DNA of 64,000 nt from Sandaracinus amylolyticus (GTDB taxonomy: Bacteria; Myxococcota_A; Polyangia; Polyangiales; Sandaracinaceae): contig NZ_CP070225.1 of assembly GCF_021631985.1 (NCBI RefSeq), positions 9,424,001-9,488,000 of the forward strand, written 5' to 3'. The notes beneath the pieces are model-generated. The model made no database searches. It saw only the letters and a list, made by a program, of their open reading frames with translations, and was not told the DNA's origin. Made by a program: the position numbers and the translations under genes. Below, piece after piece: positions 54,994 to 64,000 of this stretch (position 1 is its first letter; the number at the start of each line of letters is the position of its first letter).

Positions 54994-55766
54994 CGAGGAC
55001 GATCGTGGTCGCGGCGATCGTGATCGCGGCGATGTCGAGCACGCGCGTGAGCGCGCAGGCATCGGGCAGCGACGAGCAGGCGCGCATCCACTTCCAGGCG
55101 GGCACGCTCTACTTCGAGCAGGAGCGCTTCGAGGACGCGGCGCGCGAGTACGAAGAAGCGTTCGCGCTCTCGCCGCGCCCCGAGCTCCTGCTGAACGCGG
55201 CCACCGCGTGGGATCGTGCGGCGCGCCTCGAAGAGGCGATCGCCGCGCTCGAGCGCGTGATGCAGCAGTTCCCGGGCACCGAGGCGGCGCAGCTCGCGGA
55301 GCCGCGCCTCGATCGACTGCGGCGCATGCAGGAGCGCCTCGCGCGCGAGCGCGAGGAGGCCGCGGCGTCGGCGGCGACCACCACGACGACGACCACGACC
55401 TCCGAGACGCCGAGCACCGGCGGTGGGCTCGACTACCTGCCGGGCACGATCACGCTCGCGGGCTCGGCTGCGGTCGCGGCGATCGCGATCGTGCTCGGCG
55501 TCGTGGCCCACGACACCTACTCGACGCTCGAAGAGCAGTGCGTGGGCGGCGTGTGCCCCGGCGATCTGCGCGACGATCGCGACACCGCGTCGGCGCTCGC
55601 CGATGCGTCGACGGCCCTCACGTTCATCGCCGCAGCCGGCGGCATCGCGGGCGTGGTGCTGATCGTCGTGGCGGCGGTGGACGACGCGCCCAGCCCCTCG
55701 AGCGAGCACGTGGAGCTCGTGCCGGGCCCGGGCGACGTGGGCATCGGGGCGCGTCTGCGCTTCTGA
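54990..55766 (+). CDS. TPR protein with two membrane helices
   Basis: This 258-residue protein starts with a signal peptide (VVAAIVIAAMSSTRVSAQ) and two TPR units (ARIHFQAGTLYFEQERFEDAAREYEEAFALS, LLNAATAWDRAARLEEAIAALERVMQQFPG). A run of Thr (TTTTTTTT) follows, then two hydrophobic helices (GTITLAGSAAVAAIAIVLGVVAH, ALTFIAAAGGIAGVVLIVVAAV) and an acidic loop with a Cys pair (CVGGVC). It shares an ATGA overlap with the propeller lipoprotein, which suggests the two form a complex at the envelope. Confidence 0.8.
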   Translation: MTRTIVVAAIVIAAMSSTRVSAQASGSDEQARIHFQAGTLYFEQERFEDAAREYEEAFALSPRPELLLNAATAWDRAARLEEAIAALERVMQQFPGTEAAQLAEPRLDRLRRMQERLAREREEAAASAATTTTTTTTSETPSTGGGLDYLPGTITLAGSAAVAAIAIVLGVVAHDTYSTLEEQCVGGVCPGDLRDDRDTASALADASTALTFIAAAGGIAGVVLIVVAAVDDAPSPSSEHVELVPGPGDVGIGARLRF

Positions 55767-55802
55767 TGACCCGATCGGCGCGCGCCGCGCCTCTCTCCTC
55801 CC

Positions 55803-56888
55803 ATGCGGCGCGCGCGTCTCGTCCTGGTCGGGCTCGCTCTCGTGGTCGCGGGGTGCGAGGGCATCCTGATCGAGCGCGGTGGGCTCGGCGAGATCGACGC
55901 CGGCGGCACCATCCCGAGGGTCGACGCGGCGCGCCCGATCGATCCGCCGCCGCGCGACGACGACGCGGGCACTCCGCCGCCCGATCCGATCGACGCCGCG
56001 ATCCCGCCCGACGACGTCGATGCGGGGACGCCGCCTCCGCCGCCTCCTCCTCCGCCTCCTCCTCCGCCTCCGATCGACGCGGGCACCGACACCGACGCGG
56101 GCACCGACGCCGGACCGCCCCCGCCTCCTCCGCCGCCTCCTCCTCCCCCGCCGCCTCCGCCTCCGACCGGCTTCGCCGATCTCGTCACCCGCGCGCAGTG
56201 GGACGAGATGTTCCCCCAGCGCAACGCGCTCTACTCCTACGACGCGCTCGTCGCCGCGACCGCGTTCCACCCGACGTTCGCGCGCGAGGGCACGATCGAG
56301 CAGCGCCGCCGCGAGGTCGCCGCGTTCCTCGCGAACATCGCCCACGAGACCACGGGCGGCTGGGACACCGCGCCCGGCGGTCGATACGCGTGGGGCCTCT
56401 ACTTCATCCAGGAGGTCGGCTGCGAGAGCGGCGCGTGCACCCAGTACTGCGCGCCCTCGGGCACCGATCCCTGCGCGCCCGGCCGCACCTATCACGGCCG
56501 CGGTCCCATCCAGCTCTCGTGGAACTACAACTACGGCCCGATGGGCCGCGAGCTCGGCGTGGACCTGCTCGCCGATCCCGACGCGATCACGCGTGACGGC
56601 GTCGTCGCGTTCCGCACCGCGCTCTGGTTCTGGACCACGGCGCGGTCCCCGAAGCCCTCGTGCCACGACGTGATCACCGGGCGCTGGACTCCCACCGACG
56701 CCGATCGCGCGGCGGGTCGTCTGCCTGGCTTCGGCATGACCGTGAACGTCATCAACGGCGGGCTCGAGTGCAATCGACCGGGCGACTACCGCGTCGCGGA
56801 TCGGCTCGGCTTCTACGCGCGCTTCACGTCGATGCTCGGCGTCTCGCAGGGCGACAACGTCGACTGCGCATCGATGCTCCCGTATTGA
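55803..56888 (+). CDS. GH19 chitinase-like lipoprotein
   Basis: The 361-residue lipoprotein (LVVAGCEG) has an Asp/Pro linker that includes two long polyproline runs (about 76-90 and 103-119). A GH19 domain follows: [13 protein letters not shown] with the catalytic Glu, then [16 protein letters not shown] with its conserved Gly/Arg, and [10 protein letters not shown] near the end. Cys pairs match plant-type class IV chitinases. It should hydrolyse chitin or a similar beta-1,4 GlcNAc polymer outside the cell. The proline spacer holds the enzyme off the membrane. Confidence 0.92.
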   Translation: MRRARLVLVGLALVVAGCEGILIERGGLGEIDAGGTIPRVDAARPIDPPPRDDDAGTPPPDPIDAAIPPDDVDAGTPPPPPPPPPPPPPPIDAGTDTDAGTDAGPPPPPPPPPPPPPPPPPTGFADLVTRAQWDEMFPQRNALYSYDALVAATAFHPTFAREGTIEQRRREVAAFLANIAHETTGGWDTAPGGRYAWGLYFIQEVGCESGACTQYCAPSGTDPCAPGRTYHGRGPIQLSWNYNYGPMGRELGVDLLADPDAITRDGVVAFRTALWFWTTARSPKPSCHDVITGRWTPTDADRAAGRLPGFGMTVNVINGGLECNRPGDYRVADRLGFYARFTSMLGVSQGDNVDCASMLPY

Positions 56889-56900
56889 GCTGAGCTTGCG

Positions 56901-56924
56901 GGAGGGGTCTTGGAAGACCCCTCC
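56901..56924. terminator. hairpin between convergent genes
   Basis: GGAGGGGTCT (56901-56910) pairs perfectly with AGACCCCTCC (56915-56924) over a 4-base loop. A second, weaker hairpin (GCGGGG ... CCCCGC, 56973-56990) lies nearer the other gene. Neither has a T-run; together they could stop transcription from both sides. Confidence 0.55.
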
Positions 56925-57023
56925 CCCCGACCGGCGGAGCCGGATCGGGCCCCCCCTCCCCGAACACTGCGCGCGGGGTACCAGCCCCGCTTGCTCACGC
57001 GCCTACGCGCGAGACGTCCGAGC

Positions 57024-58193
57024 TCACTCCGCGAGCGCGCAGCGCGGCCTCAACATCACCGCTTCGCGCACCTCCGAGCCCTCGCGCTGCGCGACCGCGA
57101 GCACCCGCAGATCCTCGGTGACGCGGACCGCGCGGGTGACGTGCCACGCTGCTCCGTCGGCGAGCAGCGCGTCGATCGCGAGCTTGCGATCGCCCACCAT
57201 CATCCACCCGTACGCGTTCGGTCCGGTGACGCTCGGCCCGGTGTCGCCCCCGACGATCACTCCGTGATCGTTCACGTCGGTCGCCGCGCCCCACGCCAGC
57301 TCGGGCACCGGGAGCAGCGGGATCCGCGCGATCAGCTCGCCACGCCACACCACCGGCGTCATCGCGTCGCTGGTGAGCGACGACGCAGTGCCCACGATGA
57401 ACGCTCCGTCGTCGGAGATCGCGAGCGCCCGTGACCTCAGCGCTCCGTCGTTCGGCAGGAGGCGCAGCTCGCCCGCGCCGGTCCACACGAACGCGCGCCA
57501 CACGCCGAGCGTCTCGTCCGCGGTCGACGTGCCCACCACCGTGCTCGTCCCGTTCTGCACGATGTCCAGCGCCTGCACCACGGCGTGCCGCGTGTTCGCG
57601 TCGGGCGGCAGACCGAGCAGCTGCGTGAGCCGCGAGGCCAAGCGCAGCGACGCGCGCCGCGCCTCGTTCACGACGATCGTGCCGTTCGGGGCGATCGCGG
57701 TCGCGCTCGAGTCCTCGTCGTCGTCCTCCGAGAGATCGACGAGCCCACTCGCCTCGCTCCACACGAACGCGTGAGTGCGCTCGTCCTGCCACATCTGACC
57801 CGCGAACGATCCGTCCGGCGCCACCCCGGCGATGCGCGCGATCCGTCCCGCCGGCGACCCGGTGAGCGCATCGAGCGAGACCAGCACACCGGGCCCGTCC
57901 CAGCGATAGCTGTCGCCCAGGATCCCGAGGTACACGCGCCCCGCCGCGTCGACGTCGTAGGGCTCCGACGCGAGCTCGTCTGCGAGCACCTCGACGTCGA
58001 AGATCGCGGCGCCCGGCTCGAACGCGCACACGTCGGGCTCGACGTGCGCATCGATCGGCGGCGGGCCGCCGTCGCGCTCCGTCGCGCCGCCGTCGCGCTC
58101 CGTCGCGCCGCCGTAGCGCTCCGTCGCGCCGTGATCGAGAAAACACCCACCGAGCGCGAGGATCAGCGGCACCCAAGAAAAGCGAAAGCTCAT
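57024..58193 (-). CDS. HAF-repeat-like lipoprotein
   Basis: This 389-residue lipoprotein (LILALGGCFLD) is followed by three copies of a 7-residue repeat (GATERYG, GATERDG, GATERDG), encoded by a 21-base tandem repeat near 58078-58135. The mature part consists of beta-propeller-like units of the type AxSDDGAFIVGTA and DVNDHGVIVGGDTG with AFVWTGAGELR, as in HAF/extracellular repeat proteins. I infer a surface binding protein; no catalytic motif is seen. Confidence 0.8.
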   Translation of the reverse strand: MSFRFSWVPLILALGGCFLDHGATERYGGATERDGGATERDGGPPPIDAHVEPDVCAFEPGAAIFDVEVLADELASEPYDVDAAGRVYLGILGDSYRWDGPGVLVSLDALTGSPAGRIARIAGVAPDGSFAGQMWQDERTHAFVWSEASGLVDLSEDDDEDSSATAIAPNGTIVVNEARRASLRLASRLTQLLGLPPDANTRHAVVQALDIVQNGTSTVVGTSTADETLGVWRAFVWTGAGELRLLPNDGALRSRALAISDDGAFIVGTASSLTSDAMTPVVWRGELIARIPLLPVPELAWGAATDVNDHGVIVGGDTGPSVTGPNAYGWMMVGDRKLAIDALLADGAAWHVTRAVRVTEDLRVLAVAQREGSEVREAVMLRPRCALAE

Positions 58194-58271
58194 CGAGATA
58201 CTGCTGATTGGCCAGCAGCGCGCGCGTCCGTCACCGCACCTACGCGCGCGCCGCGACCGCGGCGATCCCGA

Positions 58272-59288
58272 TCACTGCACCTGCTGCACCGCGCTCCCGC
58301 CCTGCGCCTGCGCCATCGCCTGGCCCATCTGGCTCGCGAGCGCTTCCTGCTCGGCCGCGAGCTGCTCGATCTGCGCGAGCTCCTCCTGCCACTGCTGCTC
58401 GCCGGGGCGGATCGCGATCGCGCGCTGCAGGTCCTGCATGCCGAGCTCGTAGCTGCCGGTGTACGCGCGGATGACGCCGCGGTTGAACAGCGTCTTGCTC
58501 ACGATGTCGGCGTCCTCGGGGTTCAGCTGCGCGCTCGCGTCGTCGTAGGGCCCGAGGATCTGCGTGTAGACCTGCTCCGCGCCCTGGAGGTTGCCGGCGC
58601 GCACGAGATCGAACGCCTGCCCGCATCCGTCGGCGCCGCCGCAGTCGGTGAACGCGACCTCGACGGTGTCCGGCCACGGCAGGATCACGCGCGCGAACTG
58701 ACCGACGAACGAGCCGATCATCGACTCGAGCATCCCGCGTCCGTCGATCGGCGCGGGGCGCCCGTTGGTCGCGCTCGTCGAGCTCTGGAGCGCGTCCTGG
58801 TAGGTGCGATCGAACACGACCTGACCGGTGTTCGCGACCATCACGACGAAGCGCACGCTCGCGCTCGCGTTGCCCCAGCGCGTCGTCTGCACGCACGGGT
58901 AATTCTCGGTGCGCGTCTGCTGGCGGCCGTTCGCGTCGGTGTACTGCACGCTGCGCGAGCACGTCGTCTGCGCGGTGCTGAAGTCCTCGCGATAGCTGAA
59001 GTCCATCACGTCGCCGGTGACGATGATCCCGCCGCCCGCCGCGAGGAGTCGGATCGCGGGGTTCAGGCTGTTCGCGATGCGCTGCTGCAGCATCGTCTGC
59101 ACCTGATACGCGGCGTTGGGGTCCACCCCGTTGAACGGCTGCACGCTGAACGTGTTGCCGACCTGCGAGGCGTCGAGCAGCGCGGGGCGGACGACCTCGA
59201 AGCGAGCGCGCGATCCGCAGCCGACGGCGAGGAACGCGAAGAGCAGCGTGACGAGCGAGAGCGCGCGAGTGAGTGGCGAGCGAGGCAT
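58272..59288 (-). CDS. lipoprotein with C-terminal TPR-like region
   Basis: The 338-residue lipoprotein (LLFAFLAVGCGSR) has a beta-rich central domain (RLLAAGGGIIVTGDVMDFSYRED...WGNASASVRFVVMVANTGQVVFDRTYQ) that resembles LPS-assembly-lipoprotein or curli CsgG-like modules, then a helical part with TPR character (QAFDLVRAGNLQGAEQVYTQILG, TLFNRGVIRAYTGSYELGMQDLQRA) and a Gln-rich end. ATG 59288 (MPRSPLT) gives a normal signal peptide and is preferred to one 11 codons earlier. Confidence 0.75.
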   Translation of the reverse strand: MPRSPLTRALSLVTLLFAFLAVGCGSRARFEVVRPALLDASQVGNTFSVQPFNGVDPNAAYQVQTMLQQRIANSLNPAIRLLAAGGGIIVTGDVMDFSYREDFSTAQTTCSRSVQYTDANGRQQTRTENYPCVQTTRWGNASASVRFVVMVANTGQVVFDRTYQDALQSSTSATNGRPAPIDGRGMLESMIGSFVGQFARVILPWPDTVEVAFTDCGGADGCGQAFDLVRAGNLQGAEQVYTQILGPYDDASAQLNPEDADIVSKTLFNRGVIRAYTGSYELGMQDLQRAIAIRPGEQQWQEELAQIEQLAAEQEALASQMGQAMAQAQGGSAVQQVQ

Positions 59289-59489
59289 ATGCGCGAGCGA
59301 CGCTAGCAGCCCGCGCGCCATTCACGAAAGCGCGCGATCCGCGCGGGCGCTGTCGAGCCGCGGTCACGCCGTCGTGAAGGCGCGGCGCCAGGTGGCTCGA
59401 TCGTCCGGACCGGTCTCGATCGAGGCCGCTCCGGCGATTCAGCCTGGAGGCGGAGTGCGTTAGGGTCGCACCTTTCGCACGAGGTCAGG

Positions 59490-61256
<1,767 letters not shown>

Positions 61257-61297
61257 TCGCGCGGTGGAACGGGCGTCCCGGCTCGCCGGGACGCCCG

Positions 61298-61626
61298 ACG
61301 AGAAAAAAGGCTCGTCTGCGCCGCCGACACGCAGTCAGACGAGAAAAAAGGCTCATCTGCGCCGCCAACACGCAGTCAGACGAGAAAAAAGGCTCGTCTG
61401 CGCCGCCAACACGCAGTCAGACGAGAAAAACCGCTCGTTCGCGCCGCGAACACGCAGTCAGACGAGAAAAGAACGCGTGTCTGCGCCGCCAACAGGCGTT
61501 CTGGCGAGCCTGAGGGCGTGTTGCCGCCGCCGACAGGCGTCCTGGCGAGTCTGGAGGCGTGTCTGCGCCGCCGACGAGCGATCTGGCGCGCGCGAGCGGC
61601 GTGTGGGGGCGATCCGAGCGAGCGGA
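61298..61626. repeat. 41-base tandem array, eight units
   Basis: Unit starts (ACGAGA or GCGAG) lie at 61298, 61339, 61380, 61421, 61462, 61504, 61545 and 61586: 41 bases each except one 42. The first five are nearly identical, with an A5-A6 tract rare in this genome; the last three have drifted (A tract lost, GCGAG start, GCGTTCTG end). Best units have an inverted repeat CAGACGAG ... CTCGTCTG around the A tract. The block fills the 389-base gap between two converging genes. I see no gene in it. Confidence 0.9.
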
Positions 61627-61645
61627 GAGGTGTTCGGCGTCTCGC

Positions 61646-62191
61646 TCACTGCGCGCGACGTCGCCAGCCGCGCTTCTCGACGGCGCGCACGTCGGGCACT
61701 GCACCGAGCTCGTCGAGGTACGCCGCGAGCGCGGGGAGCTCGTCGTCGTCGGGATCGCCCTCGAAGGGCCGCACCCGCACCAGGTTGCCGTAGCTGCGCG
61801 CGATCTTCTCCGGCGAGTCGTCGACGAAGAGGATCGCCTCCTTCGCGAACCCGAGGCCGCGCAGCTTGCGGATGTCCTTGAGGTACACGGTCTCGAAGGT
61901 CTCGAGGTCGCGGTGCGGCACGCATCGATCGCGCGCGAGCACGAAGCGCAGCCGCGAGCGATCGCCGAACAGCATCGACACGACGCCGTTCGCATAGCGC
62001 TCGCCCGAGCTGGTCCACACGCCGACGTGGAACCGCTCGAGCACGTGCTCGAGGAACGTGCGCACCCCCGGCCGCTCGTACACGTGATACCCGAAGAGCA
62101 CGTGATCGGCGGGCCGCTCGAGCGCGTCCTCGCGCGCATGCACGAGCGTCTCGTCGAGATCGAGCACGAGCAGCTTCTCGAAGCGCGGCAC
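61646..62191 (-). CDS. FCP1/NLI-interacting-factor-like HAD phosphatase
   Basis: This 181-residue HAD hydrolase has the FCP1/SCP motif DLDETL (residues 11-16; both Asp are catalytic) and motif III VDDSPEKIARSYGN (123 on). No cap domain is present, as in the eukaryotic RNA-polymerase CTD phosphatases. The middle has GVWTSSGERYANGV (motif II Thr/Ser). Bacterial members are rare in most phyla but frequent in myxobacteria and planctomycetes. It is the only gene between the array and the HEAT-repeat gene 16 bases downstream of which it starts. Confidence 0.9.
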   Translation of the reverse strand: MPRFEKLLVLDLDETLVHAREDALERPADHVLFGYHVYERPGVRTFLEHVLERFHVGVWTSSGERYANGVVSMLFGDRSRLRFVLARDRCVPHRDLETFETVYLKDIRKLRGLGFAKEAILFVDDSPEKIARSYGNLVRVRPFEGDPDDDELPALAAYLDELGAVPDVRAVEKRGWRRRAQ

Positions 62192-62207
62192 GCTCCGAGG
62201 ATGGCGC

Positions 62208-63845
62208 TCACCCCTCGCCTGCGCTCGCGAGCCCGAGCTTGTTCTTCGCGGCCTTGCCGATCTTCGTGCGACCGGCCTGCTTCATCACGTGCGTGAGCAG
62301 CTCTTCGCCGAGCGGATGGCCCGCCTCGGCGAAGTGGAAGCCGGCGTAGTAGAGGTGCTCCAGCTCGAGCGCCTTGTCCTTCTTGAGCGCCGCGCCGACG
62401 TCGAAGCCGCGATCCGCGAGCGCCTCGAGCTGGGTGAGCCCCTCGTCGCCGCTGCGCATCGCGGGGCGGGTGTCGAGGTGCGAGGCGCGCAGCGCGAGCG
62501 AGGCGAGCGCGTAACGATCGTCGTCGCTCGCGTGCTCGGTGCGCGCCAGGAGACCGAGCGCGATGCGCAGCTCGCTCTCCTTGTTCCTGCTGCGCTTGAG
62601 CTTCGCGACCAGCTCGCGCAGCCCCTCGGCGAACGACTTGCTGTCGGCGTCGCGCGCGACGTCGGCGTGGGCCTGCCATCCCTCGCCGCTCGAGAGCCGC
62701 GCCAGCGCCGCCTCGACCAGCTTCTTGCGCGCCGCGGGCGGCAGCTTCTTGGTGTGGGGGCGCAGCGCGTAGCGCAGGGTGTTCGCGCGATCGGCGTCGG
62801 TCTCCGCCGCGAGCGCGGTCGCGAGCGCGGGGCCCGCGTCGTCGCGCGTCTCGAGCGCCTTTGCCGCGAGCTCGCCGCGTCGTCGATCCGCCTTCGCGAC
62901 CACCTCGACCAGCGCCTTCGTCACCTCGCCGCCGGGCTGCCTCGAGAGCTTCTCGATCGCGATGCGCGCGCGCTCGGGATCGGGGTGCGCCGCGAGCCGC
63001 GCGATGCGTCCCGCGTGCTTCGCGGGCAGCTCCACCGCGGCGAGCCCCATGATCGCCGCCTGCGCGAGCATGCGATCGTCGGCCTCCGCGGCGTCGACCA
63101 TCGCGTCGATCACGTCGGCGGTGCGCGCCTCGTCCTTCGCGATCACGTACCGCAGCGCGATCAGCGCTTCCTGCCGCACCGCGAACGGCGCGCGGGGATC
63201 GCGCGCGTACTCGAGCAGGATCTCGGTGCCCTCGTCGCGCTCGAGGTAGCCGAGGATCTTCACCGCGGTCGCGATCGGGATCGGCGAGACCGGCGGGCTC
63301 TTCTTCATCTTCTCGAGGATGCGCGTGACCTCGGAGAGCCACATGCGCCGCGTCTTCGCGTCGGCGTCCTTGATGCGCGGCCGCACCTGCAGGGCGACGG
63401 CGCGCGCGACCTCGGGATCGGCGGCCTCGAGGTTCGCGAGCAGCGTGTTCACCGCGTCCTTGCGATCGCCGAAGCGCGCGAGGATCGCATCGAGCGCCTT
63501 GCGCTCTTCGCCCTGCGCGGTGGGCACCCGCGCCTTCACCTGCTCGACGACCTCCTCGCCGCACGCGACGATCGCGTCGATCGCGAGGCGCCGCACGTCG
63601 GGATCGCGCGCGCCGGCGAGCGGCAACATCGCGGGCAGCGCGCGCGGCGCGCCGATGCGGGCGAGCGCCTCGAGGGCAGGGCGCTGCAGCGGCGGCGCGC
63701 CGGTCTCGAGCATCGCGACGAGCCCTTTGATCACCTCGGGCCCGCGCGCCTTCAGCTCACCGAGCACGATCGCCGCGGCGATGCGGCGCTCCGGCGCTTC
63801 GTGCGTGAGCAGCTGAGCGATCTCGTCGATCGGCGACTTGGCCAT
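62208..63845 (-). CDS. HEAT-repeat protein
   Basis: The 545-residue soluble protein is wholly helical, with HEAT/PBS-type repeats of about 38 residues (for example ERRIAAAIVLGELKARGPEVIKGLVAML, PALEALARIGAPRALPAMLPLAGARDPDVRRLAIDAIVACG and APFAVRQEALIALRYVIAKDE). It has no signal or enzyme motif and is probably a protein-binding scaffold. The C-terminal 120 residues are less repetitive (ELEHLYYAGFHFAEAGHPLGEELL). It begins the operon that contains the FCP1-like phosphatase gene. Confidence 0.85.
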   Translation of the reverse strand: MAKSPIDEIAQLLTHEAPERRIAAAIVLGELKARGPEVIKGLVAMLETGAPPLQRPALEALARIGAPRALPAMLPLAGARDPDVRRLAIDAIVACGEEVVEQVKARVPTAQGEERKALDAILARFGDRKDAVNTLLANLEAADPEVARAVALQVRPRIKDADAKTRRMWLSEVTRILEKMKKSPPVSPIPIATAVKILGYLERDEGTEILLEYARDPRAPFAVRQEALIALRYVIAKDEARTADVIDAMVDAAEADDRMLAQAAIMGLAAVELPAKHAGRIARLAAHPDPERARIAIEKLSRQPGGEVTKALVEVVAKADRRRGELAAKALETRDDAGPALATALAAETDADRANTLRYALRPHTKKLPPAARKKLVEAALARLSSGEGWQAHADVARDADSKSFAEGLRELVAKLKRSRNKESELRIALGLLARTEHASDDDRYALASLALRASHLDTRPAMRSGDEGLTQLEALADRGFDVGAALKKDKALELEHLYYAGFHFAEAGHPLGEELLTHVMKQAGRTKIGKAAKNKLGLASAGEG

Positions 63846-63886
63846 GCGAAGAGGATACGCCGTTGCTCCGAGCGGAGAGCACGAGC

Positions 63887-64000
63887 ATGCTCGCGCGCCG
63901 GTCGATGCTGGATCTCGCGAGCACACGCGCACGCTGGGCGCTCCGGGGCGTCGTGATCGCGTCGGTCCTCGTCGCGGTGGCGCTGCTCGTCGATGCGATC
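63887..64000 (+). CDS. membrane protein, 3' part outside window
   Basis: Only the first 38 codons are in the window: MLARRSMLDLASTRARW, then one membrane helix (VVIASVLVAVALLVDAI). A weak ribosome site (GGAGAG, 63875-63880) supports the ATG. It diverges from the HEAT-repeat gene, 41 bases away. Confidence 0.45.
   Translation, partial: MLARRSMLDLASTRARWALRGVVIASVLVAVALLVDAI

Noticed and set aside
61298-61626. CRISPR array.
   Set aside because: The whole 41-base unit repeats, without unique spacers, and no cas gene is near.

Overview
The window is a 64 kb piece of a very GC-rich bacterial chromosome. Third codon positions are almost always G or C, so long antisense reading frames are everywhere and mean nothing. 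The gene content points to a myxobacterium: a Ser/Thr kinase with TPR repeats, many lipoproteins whose N-termini run into Asp/Gly/Pro-rich linkers, RCC1-like and MopE-like (CNGxDDDCDG) cell-surface proteins, a hybrid histidine kinase, paired macroglobulins and an FCP1-like phosphatase. A relative of Sandaracinus (Polyangiales/Sandaracinaceae) is my best guess. That is inference; no rRNA or marker gene is present to prove it.

Layout. 0-9 kb: the end of a Ser/Thr kinase, a GT39-like membrane glycosyltransferase, a periplasmic binding lipoprotein, a small lipoprotein, a secreted zinc metallopeptidase (HExxHxxGxxH) and a DUF2723 membrane glycosyltransferase. 9-10.4 kb: two non-coding repeat blocks on either side of a small SitI3-like gene. 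10.4-12.8 kb: a helical protein, a lipoprotein and an RCC1-repeat lipoprotein. 12.8-19 kb: a MacA-ATPase-permease-TolC efflux operon with overlapping genes, headed by a hybrid histidine kinase. 19-22.3 kb: a condensation-fold acyltransferase, a GAF-GGDEF diguanylate cyclase and a tRNA-Met(CAT) with a clear promoter and terminator. 22.4-33.2 kb: a MepA-like murein endopeptidase and two large, translationally coupled alpha-2-macroglobulin-like proteins, each with an internal GspG-like segment. 33-41 kb: small proteins, an overlapping operon (lipoprotein, CxxCH protein, Tat-exported DUF1501 protein) and a degenerate 5'-nucleotidase fused to a probable beta-barrel. 41-43.3 kb: three tandem AIM24-family genes. 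43.3-47.5 kb: an 836-base structured leader followed by adenosylcobalamin-dependent ribonucleotide reductase (nrdJ).

47.6-53.2 kb: two divergent regulatory units. ArsR-SRPBCC-TfoX-membrane protein runs left from a short, probably leaderless promoter that carries a palindromic operator. Carboxymuconolactone decarboxylase plus ECF41 sigma factor runs right from a promoter matching the ECF41 target motif. A frameshifted lipoprotein gene and a CobW-type GTPase follow. 53.2-61.3 kb: a run of surface lipoproteins (MopE/beta-propeller, TPR, GH19 chitinase, HAF-like, MopE plus VWA). 61.3-64 kb: an eight-unit 41-base tandem array, an FCP1-like phosphatase, a HEAT-repeat protein and the start of a membrane protein.

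The least ordinary items are the macroglobulin pair with its pseudopilin-like insertion, the nucleotidase-barrel fusion, the nrdJ leader, and several unrelated non-coding arrays (unit 41-46 bases) that all carry a hairpin. No CRISPR array, prophage, insertion sequence or biosynthetic cluster was recognised.
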